A stretch of 64,000 nucleotides of DNA, from the NCBI RefSeq assembly GCF_029504735.1, contig NZ_JAQFIP010000004.1:186001-250000 (forward strand), read 5' to 3'. Each line of letters starts with the position of its first letter. Position 1 is the stretch's first letter. The stretch comes from Ereboglobus sp. PH5-10 (GTDB lineage Bacteria > Verrucomicrobiota > Verrucomicrobiia > Opitutales > Opitutaceae). The translations under genes were made by a program, and so were the position numbers. The notes under the pieces are model-generated. The model made no database searches, was not told where the DNA came from, and was given only the letters and a program-made list of their open reading frames with translations. Positions 17,138 through 25,117 of the stretch are shown piece by piece.

Positions 17138-18523
17138 ATGTTCAAACGCCTGCTCAACTTCTTCCGTGTCAGCCAGCCCGCCGCCGTGCAATTGCCGCAC
17201 GACAAAAATACGGACGCGCTCTACAAGCGCCTGCGCTGGCAGGTGTTTCTCGCGGGCACGATCGGTTACAGCTTGTTTTACGTCTGCCGCACCACGCTCA
17301 ACGTCGTCAAAAAACCCATGCTCGACGCCGGCTTGGTTGACGCCAGCCAACTCGGCGTCGTCGGTTCCGCGCTCCTCTTCGCCTACGCGGGCGGCAAGTT
17401 TTTCAACGGCTTCATCGCCGACCACTCCAACATCAAGCGCTTCATGGCGACCGGACTCGCGCTCTCCGCGTGCGCCAACCTCGTCATGGGCGTGATGGGC
17501 TTCACCACCGGCGTCATTTCCGCCGGCGCGTTCACCGCCATCTTCGCCACCATGTGGGCGATCAGCGGCTGGGGCCAGTCCGTCGGCTCGCCCTGCGCGG
17601 TCATCGGGCTCTCCCGCTGGTATCCGTTGAAAAAGCGCGGCACCTTTTACGGCTTCTTCAGCCTGAGCCACAACCTCGGCGAGTTTTTGTCCTTCGTGCT
17701 CGTCGGGTTGATTGTCTCCGCCGTCGGCTGGCAATGGGGCTTCTGGGGCGCCGCGCTCGCGGGCGTGCTGGGCGTGGTTGTCATCATCTGGCTCATGCAC
17801 GACACGCCCGAAAGCCAAAAGCTTCCGCCGGTCGAAGTGCTCACGGGCGAGGCCGCGCAACAAAATGCGTCCGCGCCCGCCGAAAGCACCGCCTCGCTCC
17901 AGCGCCTCGCGTTGCGCACGCCCGGCGTGTGGATACTCGCCGCGTCGAGCGCGTTTATGTATATGGCGCGCTACGCGGTGAACAGTTGGGGCGTGCTCTT
18001 CCTGCAGGAGACAAAGGACTACAGCCTCGTCGAATCAACCAACCTCATTTCCGTCAACGCGCTGCTCGGCATCTTCGGCACGGTGCTCTCGGGCTGGTTT
18101 TCCGACAAATTTTTCCGCGGCGACCGCCGCCTGCCCGCGATCATCTTTGGGGTGTGCAACACCGTCTCGCTCATCCTCTTCCTTTATGGCGGCAGCGGCA
18201 TCGTTGTGAACGTGATCAGCATGATCCTCTTTGGCATATCCATCGGCGTGCTCATCTGTTTCCTCGGCGGACTGATGGCGGTTGACCTCGTGCCGCGCAA
18301 GGCCACGGGCGCGGCGATGGGCGTTGTCGGCCTCGCGAGTTACATCGCCGCCGGCTGCCAGGACATCATTAGCGGCAAGCTGATCGACGCGCGCATAACA
18401 ATCGTCGAAGGCGTGAAGGTCTACGATTTTAGCCACGCCTCGGCCTTCTGGGTGATCGCTTCGACGCTCTCCTTCCTCCTGATCGTCCCCCTGCTCTTCA
18501 GCAAAAAGAAGCCGAACACATAA
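17138..18523 (+). CDS. MFS permease of the organophosphate:phosphate antiporter type (GlpT/UhpT-like)
   Basis: Twelve-helix major facilitator protein of 461 residues. The N-terminal stretch GTIGYSLFYVCRTTLNVVKKPMLDAG, and the loop GGKFFNGFIADHSNIKR, are characteristic of the OPA family (GlpT, UhpT, PgtP), which exchanges sugar phosphates or glycerol-3-phosphate for inorganic phosphate. Helices recur with about 20-residue hydrophobic runs, and the charged central loop lies near residues 220-250. It is the only transport protein in the cluster of exported phosphoesterases and glycosidases, and it has no signal peptide. The substrate is not set by sequence; glycerol-3-phosphate or hexose phosphate is likely. 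Confidence 0.85.
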   Translation: MFKRLLNFFRVSQPAAVQLPHDKNTDALYKRLRWQVFLAGTIGYSLFYVCRTTLNVVKKPMLDAGLVDASQLGVVGSALLFAYAGGKFFNGFIADHSNIKRFMATGLALSACANLVMGVMGFTTGVISAGAFTAIFATMWAISGWGQSVGSPCAVIGLSRWYPLKKRGTFYGFFSLSHNLGEFLSFVLVGLIVSAVGWQWGFWGAALAGVLGVVVIIWLMHDTPESQKLPPVEVLTGEAAQQNASAPAESTASLQRLALRTPGVWILAASSAFMYMARYAVNSWGVLFLQETKDYSLVESTNLISVNALLGIFGTVLSGWFSDKFFRGDRRLPAIIFGVCNTVSLILFLYGGSGIVVNVISMILFGISIGVLICFLGGLMAVDLVPRKATGAAMGVVGLASYIAAGCQDIISGKLIDARITIVEGVKVYDFSHASAFWVIASTLSFLLIVPLLFSKKKPNT

Positions 18524-18557
18524 CTACCCGCGCACGAACCGCCGCCTGCGCAAGGAG

Positions 18558-18596
18558 CGGCGGCTTTCAGCCGCCGGACGAGGCCAACGAGCCTCG
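18558..18596. repeat. Two GC-rich hairpins after the permease
   Basis: CGGCGGCT TTC AGCCGCCG (18558-18576) and CGAGGC CAAC GAGCCTCG (18579-18596) are consecutive stems with no T-run. They mark the boundary between the GC-rich permease gene and an AT-rich islet. Confidence 0.65.
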
Positions 18597-18653
18597 CCCC
18601 CTGATCGTGAAAATCAACAAAACTCGAGACGGCTCCCTTTTGATCCTGATAAA

Positions 18654-18917
18654 ATGAAAAAATATAAAAGTATTTTTGATTGCAGCGATGATTTTATCAA
18701 ATTCAGAATAGCAATGTATTTTTTATTCGGAATCGCTGTTTTCGGACTGATGGTTTTTTTATCATTCCAGGATATCCGATTTATAACTATCAAGGACGTA
18801 ATATTGTTTTTAATTGCTGAAGGAGTGATTATTATGGCGATCAACAATGATCGCAAAGAGTTAAAACGCCGAAAACAAATGCGGAAAAAGGGGAGCATAT
18901 TCTTAATGAAAATGTAG
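18654..18917 (+). CDS. Small AT-rich membrane protein, unknown
   Basis: Open frame of 87 residues, MKKYKSIFDCSDDFIKFRIA, with two hydrophobic segments (about 20-40, AMYFLFGIAVFGLMVFLSF, and 48-63, VILFLIAEGVIIMAI) and a very basic C-terminus (NNDRKELKRRKQMRKKG). No family is recognised. The region is far richer in A and T than anything else in the window, with A/T-rich codons, which suggests recent acquisition or relaxed selection. No clear ribosome-binding site is seen. A similar-length frame exists on the other strand, so the coding call is moderate. Confidence 0.5.
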   Translation: MKKYKSIFDCSDDFIKFRIAMYFLFGIAVFGLMVFLSFQDIRFITIKDVILFLIAEGVIIMAINNDRKELKRRKQMRKKGSIFLMKM

Positions 18918-19356
18918 AAATATTTTAACCATAGCCGCCAAAAAGATAATGGCCTGATTACTGTTTATTTTTCGCCCCAGCCATCGTGATTTGCATTCAA
19001 AATTCCCCCAATTCTCATTGTCGCCACAAACTAAACGCGACGCAGCCGCAATTGAAGGATGTCATCATTCATTTTTGACCACGGATTACACGGATATGCA
19101 CGGATAAGCAAACCGGGCGTCGCAAGCGACGCCCCTACTGCATTCATCCGTGTTAATCCGTGTAATCCGTGGTCAAAAATTTGCTGTGAAAACACACCCC
19201 GCGAGCAATCGCAGAAAACCTGAAATTGAATAATTATTCCTATCGCCATTTTTCGTTTTCCCCATGACATAAACCCCTTCCCTTTTTCCGTCTCATTCCC
19301 CGTCTTTATTAGCGTCCATTTGCGTCCATTCGCGGTTACAATTTTCCCTTTCTCCA
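18918..19356. other. Repeat-filled gap before GH2
   Basis: 439 bases with no supported gene. Contents are AT-rich sequence to about 19020, a long inverted repeat of family D at 19073-19178, and a right half of the same family at 19311-19338 (CCATTTGCGTCCATTCGCGG), which ends 18 bases before the GH2 start. Confidence 0.7.
19073..19178. repeat. Long inverted repeat, family D, with nested hairpin
   Basis: Perfect 23-base outer arms (19073-19095, TTTTGACCACGGATTACACG..., and 19156-19178) enclose an inner perfect hairpin GGGCGTCGC AA GCGACGCCC followed by CCTAC. It has the same architecture as 11357-11437. No transposase gene is associated. Confidence 0.88.
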
Positions 19357-21207
19357 ATGAACCACAAAACCCAAACTATGAAACATTGCCTGCCGTTATT
19401 CCTTGTCGCGATGCTCCTCGCCGGAGCCACCGCAACCGCCAAATCCTGGGCGCCCGCCGGCGACCTTATCAAAACGCCCTGGGCCGCCCAGGTTGATCCC
19501 TCCAATCCGCTGCCCGAGTATCCGCGCCCGCGCCTCGCGCGCGCCGAGTGGCAAAATCTCAACGGCCTGTGGGACTACACCATCGCCCCGAAGGGCGCTG
19601 CGCTGCCCACAGCCTACGAGGGGCAAATCCTCGTGCCCTTCGCCATCGAGTCCTCGCTCTCCGGCGTGCAACGCGAGGTCGGCTCGGACAACGAACTTTG
19701 GTATCAACGCCAGCTCGCCATCCCCGCCGCGTGGCGCGGAAAAAACATCATTCTGCACTTCGGCGCGGTTGACTGGCGCGCGGATGTGTTTGTCAACGGC
19801 GCGCCCGTCGGCTCGCACACCGGCGGCTACGCCCCGTTCTCGTTCGACATCACCCGCTTCCTCAACGCCTCCGGCTCGAACACGCTCGTCGTCCGCGTCT
19901 GGGACCCGACCGACGCGTCCGACAATCCCGTCGGCAAGCAGGTGCGCAATCCCAAGGGCATCTGGTATACCCCCGTCACCGGCATCTGGCAAACCGTGTG
20001 GATGGAACCGGTGCCGAAAAACCACATCAAGGACGTGCAAACCGTCTCCGACATCGACGCCGGCACGCTCGCCGTGACCGTCGCCACCGCCGCGCCCGCC
20101 ACCGTCGAGGTGGAGCTGGTTGACAACAACAAGGTCGTTGCCACCGCGCGCGGCAACGCCGGCGAGGCCCTGACGCTTTCGTTGAAAAACCCGACGCTCT
20201 GGTCGCCGGAAAACCCGAAACTCTACGACCTGCGCGCGCGCCTTCTCGCGGGTGGCAAAACCGTCGATGAAGCCCGCTCCTACACAGCCTTCCGCAAAAT
20301 CTCCATGAAGCGCGACGCTTCCGGCATGGTGCGCATGCAATTGAACGGGAAAAACTATTTTCACTTTGGCCCGCTCGACCAAGGCTGGTGGCCCGACGGC
20401 CTCTACACCGCGCCGACCGACGAGGCGCTGTTGTTTGACATTATCAAGACCAAGGAGCTCGGCTTTAACATGATTCGCAAGCACGTGAAAGTGGAGCCGC
20501 AACGCTGGTATTGGCATTGCGACCGCGAAGGCATTCTCGTGTGGCAGGACATGCCCAGCACGCACAGCTACGGCCTCGGCGCGAAGTGGGGCCGCAACAC
20601 GCTCGGCGGCGGAATCGACACGCTGCGCACGCCGCTCTCGAAGGATAATTTCCAAAAGGAGTGGGGCGAAATCATGGACTTCTGCAAGGGCCATCCCTCG
20701 GTCGTCGTGTGGGTGCCGTTCAACGAAGCGTGGGGCCAGTTCGACACGGAAAGAATCGCCAAGTGGACGAAGGAGCGCGATCCCTCGCGCCTCGTCAACG
20801 CGGCCAGCGGCGGCAACATGCGCGCGTGCGGCGACATTGTTGACTTCCACAATTATCCCGCGCCGAAAATGTTCCCCGGCTACTCAAACCTCGCGCTTGT
20901 GCTCGGCGAATACGGCGGCCTCGCCCTCCCGCTGCCCGGCCACCTCTGGAAACCGGACGGCAAAAACTGGGGTTACGGCAAAGTCAAATTCACCGGCAAG
21001 GACGACCTCACGGCAAAGTATGTTGAATACACAAAAATGCTGAAGGACATGGTCGCCGAGGGTTATGCCGCCGCCGTTTACACGCAGACGACCGACGTCG
21101 AAATCGAGGCCAACGGATTCTACACCTACGACCGCAAAGTCTTGAAAATGGACGGCCCCGCCGTCCGCGCCGCCAACCGCGCCGTCATCGAAGCCCTGGC
21201 CGAGTAA
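19357..21207 (+). CDS. Exported GH2 glycoside hydrolase (beta-galactosidase-like)
   Basis: Family GH2 retaining beta-glycosidase of 616 residues. A signal peptide covers about residues 8-28 (MKHCLPLFLVAMLLAGATAT); an ATG at 19378 is an alternative start. The jelly-roll sugar-binding domain contains GLWDYTIAPKG, WYQRQLAIP, HFGAVDWRADVFVNGAPVG and HTGGYAPFSFDITRFL. An Ig-like domain and the catalytic barrel follow. The acid/base is E457 in WVPFNEAWGQ and the nucleophile E518 in LVLGEYGGLALP. It is short for GH2, ending soon after the barrel. Activities in the family include beta-galactosidase, beta-mannosidase and beta-glucuronidase. It is likely the beta-acting partner of GH27 and GH31. Confidence 0.9.
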   Translation: MNHKTQTMKHCLPLFLVAMLLAGATATAKSWAPAGDLIKTPWAAQVDPSNPLPEYPRPRLARAEWQNLNGLWDYTIAPKGAALPTAYEGQILVPFAIESSLSGVQREVGSDNELWYQRQLAIPAAWRGKNIILHFGAVDWRADVFVNGAPVGSHTGGYAPFSFDITRFLNASGSNTLVVRVWDPTDASDNPVGKQVRNPKGIWYTPVTGIWQTVWMEPVPKNHIKDVQTVSDIDAGTLAVTVATAAPATVEVELVDNNKVVATARGNAGEALTLSLKNPTLWSPENPKLYDLRARLLAGGKTVDEARSYTAFRKISMKRDASGMVRMQLNGKNYFHFGPLDQGWWPDGLYTAPTDEALLFDIIKTKELGFNMIRKHVKVEPQRWYWHCDREGILVWQDMPSTHSYGLGAKWGRNTLGGGIDTLRTPLSKDNFQKEWGEIMDFCKGHPSVVVWVPFNEAWGQFDTERIAKWTKERDPSRLVNAASGGNMRACGDIVDFHNYPAPKMFPGYSNLALVLGEYGGLALPLPGHLWKPDGKNWGYGKVKFTGKDDLTAKYVEYTKMLKDMVAEGYAAAVYTQTTDVEIEANGFYTYDRKVLKMDGPAVRAANRAVIEALAE

Positions 21208-21213
21208 ACCCGT

Positions 21214-21236
21214 GGGGGCGCACCTTGCGTGCGCCC
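21214..21236. repeat. Single unit of palindromic repeat family B
   Basis: GGGCGCACCTTGCGTGCGCC forms a hairpin immediately after the GH2 stop. It is the same unit as at 8605-8631. Confidence 0.75.
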
Positions 21237-21326
21237 TCCTTCTTTCAAAGTCTGTTTCGGCACAGGGATCGCGGAGGCCAGATAGACTTCCGCTCCGCCA
21301 CCGCAACCACCCCATTGAGCCAAACC

Positions 21327-21416
21327 AACCGCAGATTAACACAGATAAAAACCCTCTGATTTTTGTATTATTCCATCTGTGTTTATCTGTGTTTATCCGC
21401 GTCCATCCGCAGTTAA
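21327..21416. repeat. Long inverted repeat, family D
   Basis: Left arm 21327-21346 (AACCGCAGATTAACACAGAT) and right arm 21375-21416 (ATCTGTGTTTATCTGTG... ending CCGCAGTTA) surround an AT-rich loop. It lies 20 bases before the start of the next gene. Confidence 0.75.
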
Positions 21417-21436
21417 AAAACAAAACTCCAACACGC

Positions 21437-22381
21437 ATGCACCGTCGGCAATTTATCCCCAGCCTCGCCAAAACAGCCCTCATCGCCGTGCTCGCAATGC
21501 TCGCCCTGTCATTGCCGGCGCAAACGAACGACATCCCCGCGCGCAAACGGCAAAACGCGGATGCTGTCCGCGTTGTCACGGCCAACATCCGCCACACTTA
21601 TTTCCTGGCGGACAAAAAAACCGGCAACGACTGGGATTCCCGCAAGGAGCTTTGCCGCGACGTCATCCTCGCGCAGGACGCCGACATCATTTGCCTCCAG
21701 GAAAACCACATCGGCCAGGTCAGCTACCTCCGCGACCATCTTCCGAACACCGAATTCCATAATTTTTTCGAAATGAAGGATGCGGCCAGAAGCACAAAGA
21801 AAGACCTTTACGTTCCGATTCTCTACTCCACCAAGCGTTTTGAGAAACTCGACGGCGGAGGTTTCTGGCTCTCCGACACTCCGGAAACCGCCTTCTCAAA
21901 ATACGAGGACGCCTACATGGCGCGCTCCGCGAACTGGCTCGTCCTCAAGGACAAAAACACCGGCAAAAAACTCTGCGTTCTCAACACCCACCTCGAGCAC
22001 AAGTTTAGCACGGCGCGCGTGAAACAAATTGCCGTCCTGCTCAAATTCGCCGGCGCGCTGCCGAAAGACCTCCCCGTCGTCATCACCGGCGACTTTAACG
22101 CCGACGCGGATTCCCCCTCGCTCCAACTGGCGCGAAAAGAAGGCTGGCTCGACAGCCACACCGCCATTCACGGCCCAGCCGACCCCGGAGGGACCGCGCA
22201 CCGTTTTCTCGGCGCCGAATTCCTCTCCACGCCCCAGGGCAAAACCCGCAAAAAAATCGACTTCATCCTCCACAACAAACTCCTCGCGCCCATCGACGCC
22301 GAAATCATCAAGGACGCTCGCAAGGGCAAATACCCGAGCGACCATTATTTTGTCTCCGCAGAATTCGAACACATCCGCTAA
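21437..22381 (+). CDS. Exported EEP-family phosphoesterase (EEP copy 3)
   Basis: Third EEP-fold protein, 314 residues, more distant from the other two. The start MHRRQFIPSLAKTALIAVLA gives a signal peptide with a twin-arginine RRQFI motif, so export may use Tat. The longer upstream frame runs through repeats and is rejected. Family motifs are VRVVTANIRH, ICLQENHIG, LNTHLEHKF, VITGDFNADADSP, KKIDFILHN and YPSDHYFVSAEF. The metal and catalytic residues are therefore complete. It could be a phosphodiesterase, sphingomyelinase-like enzyme or sugar phosphatase. It is followed by a REP palindrome and then another Tat-signalled phosphoesterase. Confidence 0.86.
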   Translation: MHRRQFIPSLAKTALIAVLAMLALSLPAQTNDIPARKRQNADAVRVVTANIRHTYFLADKKTGNDWDSRKELCRDVILAQDADIICLQENHIGQVSYLRDHLPNTEFHNFFEMKDAARSTKKDLYVPILYSTKRFEKLDGGGFWLSDTPETAFSKYEDAYMARSANWLVLKDKNTGKKLCVLNTHLEHKFSTARVKQIAVLLKFAGALPKDLPVVITGDFNADADSPSLQLARKEGWLDSHTAIHGPADPGGTAHRFLGAEFLSTPQGKTRKKIDFILHNKLLAPIDAEIIKDARKGKYPSDHYFVSAEFEHIR

Positions 22382-22390
22382 CACTTAGGC

Positions 22391-22448
22391 AGGGCGAACC
22401 GTCCCGGTGAGCCGTTCACTGCTTCGGCTCACCGGGACGGTTCGCCCT
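22391..22448. repeat. REP palindrome, family A (perfect)
   Basis: Perfect 24-base arms (22391-22414 and 22425-22448) around a 10-base loop. This is the same family as the palindromes beside the RAYT and the closest match to the downstream one (AGGGCGAACCGTCCCGGTGA). Heptad-like AAATCC/AAACCC units follow up to the next start (22455-22490). Confidence 0.92.
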
Positions 22449-22490
22449 ACCTAAATCCGAAACCCAGAATCAAAAACCCAAAATCCCATC

Positions 22491-23705
22491 ATGCAACGCC
22501 GCCAATTCATCACCTCAATCGGAACCATCGGCACGCTCGCCGCCGCCGGACTCGCCAAGCCGCTCGCCGCCGCTTCCGCGGACGCCGCGAGCGCGGAAAG
22601 CACCGGACTGCTCAACGGCACGCCCGCCGTCTTCGCACCCACGCCAAGCAGCCTCACCATCACGCTTCCGCTTCGCGAAGCCGCGCTCGCCTGGATCGAC
22701 TACGGCGAAACGCCAAAGTTTCAGTTCACGGCCGCCAGCGACGAATGGGGCTTCGTCCCGCACGACGACAAGGTGGCAAAAATCCGCCTCACCGGATTGA
22801 AACCCGGCACGCGTTACCACTGGCGGGCCACCTTAAAACCGCTCAAGGGCCAGGGAAAACAAATCCGCACGCGCGTTTATAGCCACAAGACCCTTTCGCC
22901 CAAGGCCGCCGAAACCCGCTTCTCAGTCTGGAACGACACGCACGACCAGGCCGCAACCATCCAAAAACTCCACTCGCTGCGCCGCGACGAGGACGATTTT
23001 CTTTTGTGGAACGGCGACCTCAGCAACAACGTCAACGACGCCTCGCGGCTTCCCGGCATCTACGTCAGCCCCAAGGGCGTTGACCTCGCCGAGGGCCCGC
23101 CCATCCTCCTGACCCGCGGCAACCACGACGTGCGCGGCATCTGGGCGAACAAAATGACCGACTACGTGGATTTCCCCACCGGACGCCCCTTCTACGCCTT
23201 CCGCTCCGGCCCGATGGCCGCGATCACGCTCGACACCGGCGAGGACAAACCGGACTCGCACCCCTCCTTCAAGGGAGTCGCCGCGTTCGAGCCGCTCATC
23301 AGGGAGCAAGCCCACTGGCTCGAGCGGGTCATCCAGCATCCCGCGCTGCGCTCCGCGCCCTACCGCGTCGTGTTTTGCCACATCCCGCTGCGCTGGACCG
23401 ATGAAGTCCAGGCCAACTACGACAACAAGGAATGGGATCACGTCAGTCTGCGCGGACGCGCCGTGTGGCACGACTCGCTCGTGCGCTGGGGCGCGCAAGT
23501 CATCGTCTCCGGCCACAACCACCGCGCCACATTGATACCCGCGACAAAAAAGTTCCCCTACGCCCAACTCCTCGGCGGCGGACGCGGGATCTCCAACGCC
23601 ACAATCATCCGCGGCCACGCCGACGCCAAACAACTGCGGCTCGCCGCGACAATGATCCACGACGGCTCCATCGCGCACGAGATAAGTTTCAACCCGCTGG
23701 CTTGA
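22491..23705 (+). CDS. Tat-exported purple-acid-phosphatase-like metallophosphoesterase
   Basis: Calcineurin-like phosphoesterase of 404 residues. The N-terminus MQRRQFITSIGTIGTLAAAG has the RRQFI twin-arginine motif and a hydrophobic core. A fibronectin-III-like domain follows (about 45-130: LKPGTRYHWRATLKP), as in purple acid phosphatases. The catalytic domain shows FSVWNDTHD, LLWNGDLSNNV, LLTRGNHDVRG, VFCHIPLRW and VSGHNHRATL, giving a full set of Asp, Asn and His ligands. The first motif is NDTHD rather than the usual DxH. The start follows a REP element and short AAATCC-type repeats. Likely role is phosphate release outside the cytoplasmic membrane; the substrate is unknown. Confidence 0.87.
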   Translation: MQRRQFITSIGTIGTLAAAGLAKPLAAASADAASAESTGLLNGTPAVFAPTPSSLTITLPLREAALAWIDYGETPKFQFTAASDEWGFVPHDDKVAKIRLTGLKPGTRYHWRATLKPLKGQGKQIRTRVYSHKTLSPKAAETRFSVWNDTHDQAATIQKLHSLRRDEDDFLLWNGDLSNNVNDASRLPGIYVSPKGVDLAEGPPILLTRGNHDVRGIWANKMTDYVDFPTGRPFYAFRSGPMAAITLDTGEDKPDSHPSFKGVAAFEPLIREQAHWLERVIQHPALRSAPYRVVFCHIPLRWTDEVQANYDNKEWDHVSLRGRAVWHDSLVRWGAQVIVSGHNHRATLIPATKKFPYAQLLGGGRGISNATIIRGHADAKQLRLAATMIHDGSIAHEISFNPLA

Positions 23706-23754
23706 GCCGCGCGCGTGAGCCAAGAGATCATCCCAAATTAAAACCCTCTGATTG

Positions 23755-23850
23755 TTAACCACGACGGACGCCCGGGGGCACGGAGAAACACATGAGGAAT
23801 CGCCGATGCTTTTCTTCCGCCTCCGTGCCTCTCCGCGCCCTCCGTGGTTA
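23755..23850. repeat. Long imperfect inverted repeat, family E
   Basis: Left arm TTAACCACGACGGACG...GGCACGGAG and right arm CTCCGTGCCTCTCCGCGCCC...TCCGTGGTTA. A half copy lies at 8981-9014. It occupies most of the gap between the two flanking phosphoesterase genes. Confidence 0.75.
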
Positions 23851-23890
23851 TGCTTTGTTCGGGAACAACCATTAAATCATCAACGCCCCA

Positions 23891-24973
23891 ATGAATATAA
23901 AACACGCACTGATATTAATATTCAGCCTGTCGCTGATCGCCTGCGCACAGGCATCGGCGGCGGCAGCCCGGAAATATACGACGGAACCGTTTTATTTCTC
24001 GGGGCTGAATGTCGCCTCGGGAAAACCTTATACAATTTGGGGAAACGGCTTCAAAGCGAATGATAAAATAAAACTAACCCCGACGGAAAAAAATAACGCC
24101 GGGGAAATAATTCTGAACGGCGAGGTCGCCCGCGACAGGCTGAAAATCATCATTCCCGAAGGATTCCAGTCCGGCAGGTATCAAGTGGAGTTGATTCGTA
24201 ATAATAAAACACGGCACTTGGGTTTCACCCAACTGAACAAAGTTGATGCGCTTCCCGCCACGCCCAAGGTCACGGCGCACAGGGGTTATTGGAACACCGC
24301 CGGCTCCGCGCAAAACTCGATCACCGCGCTGCGCAAAGCGCAGGAGCTTGGCGTGTTCGCCTCGGAGTTTGACGTGTGGCTCACGGCCGACGGCAAACTG
24401 GTCATCCATCACGACGCAAAAACCATAAACGGAATCTCAATCCAGAATTCCACATATGACGAAGTTAAGGGATTCGTCCTGGAAAACGGCGAGCCCATCC
24501 CGACGCTTGAGGCGTTCCTGGAGCAAGCCAAAGCCAAGCCCGAAATGACACTCGCGGTGGAGATAAAAACGCACAAGACCAAGGAGAAAAACAACGCCGT
24601 CGTCGCCGCCACGGTCAAGGCGATCAACAAGGCAGGATTGATGAACCAAGTGATGTTCCTCGCGTTCAACCTTGATATTTGCAAGGAGCTGACACGCATC
24701 CAACCGGGTTGCAAAGTGGCCTACCTGAACGGGGACAAACCCCCGAGGGAACTCCACGAACTCGGAATCACCGGCGCCAATTACGGCTTCAAGGCCATTC
24801 GCTCAAATCCCCATTGGATCAAGGAAGCGCACGACCTGGGCATGACCATCAATGTGAGGACGCTCAACACGATGGCCAACGTGATCGAAATGGCCAACCT
24901 CGGCGTTGACTACATCTCATCCGACTGCCCCGCCCAGGCCCAACAAATCGTCGAGCATTTCCAGGGGAAATAA
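23891..24973 (+). CDS. Exported glycerophosphodiester phosphodiesterase (probable lipoprotein)
   Basis: GDPD-family enzyme that would split glycerophosphodiesters into glycerol-3-phosphate and an alcohol. It has 360 residues. The N-terminus MNIKHALILIFSLSLIACAQ contains a lipobox LIAC with Cys18, so it is probably membrane-anchored. A beta-rich domain of about 90 residues precedes the catalytic barrel, which begins VTAHRGYWNTAGSAQNS and continues EFDVWLTADGKLVIHHD (the His-Arg, Glu, Asp and His residues of the family). ENGEPIPTLEAFLEQ and LAVEIKTHK follow. Its product, glycerol-3-phosphate, is a typical substrate of the OPA-type permease encoded seven kilobases upstream. The gene is less GC-rich than its neighbours at its 5' end. 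Confidence 0.9.
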   Translation: MNIKHALILIFSLSLIACAQASAAAARKYTTEPFYFSGLNVASGKPYTIWGNGFKANDKIKLTPTEKNNAGEIILNGEVARDRLKIIIPEGFQSGRYQVELIRNNKTRHLGFTQLNKVDALPATPKVTAHRGYWNTAGSAQNSITALRKAQELGVFASEFDVWLTADGKLVIHHDAKTINGISIQNSTYDEVKGFVLENGEPIPTLEAFLEQAKAKPEMTLAVEIKTHKTKEKNNAVVAATVKAINKAGLMNQVMFLAFNLDICKELTRIQPGCKVAYLNGDKPPRELHELGITGANYGFKAIRSNPHWIKEAHDLGMTINVRTLNTMANVIEMANLGVDYISSDCPAQAQQIVEHFQGK

Positions 24974-25117
24974 TGCCGGCGCGTTTTTTGTTTTGAGGCG
25001 CGCCCCGCCACTCCGCCCCTCCTGCCCGCGCCCAAACGAACCTTGAAAAAAACAACCCTCCCCAACACTCTTTTCATAACGCGCCAAAGCGCGAACCTCC
25101 CCCTCCCCCGCCATCCC

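Noticed and set aside
8602-24000. CRISPR array
   Set aside because: The repeats are dispersed palindromes of several families without regular spacers; no cas genes are present.
25043-25117. TTG start for the giant chimera
   Set aside because: Adds 25 residues before a good signal peptide that begins at the ATG at 25118.
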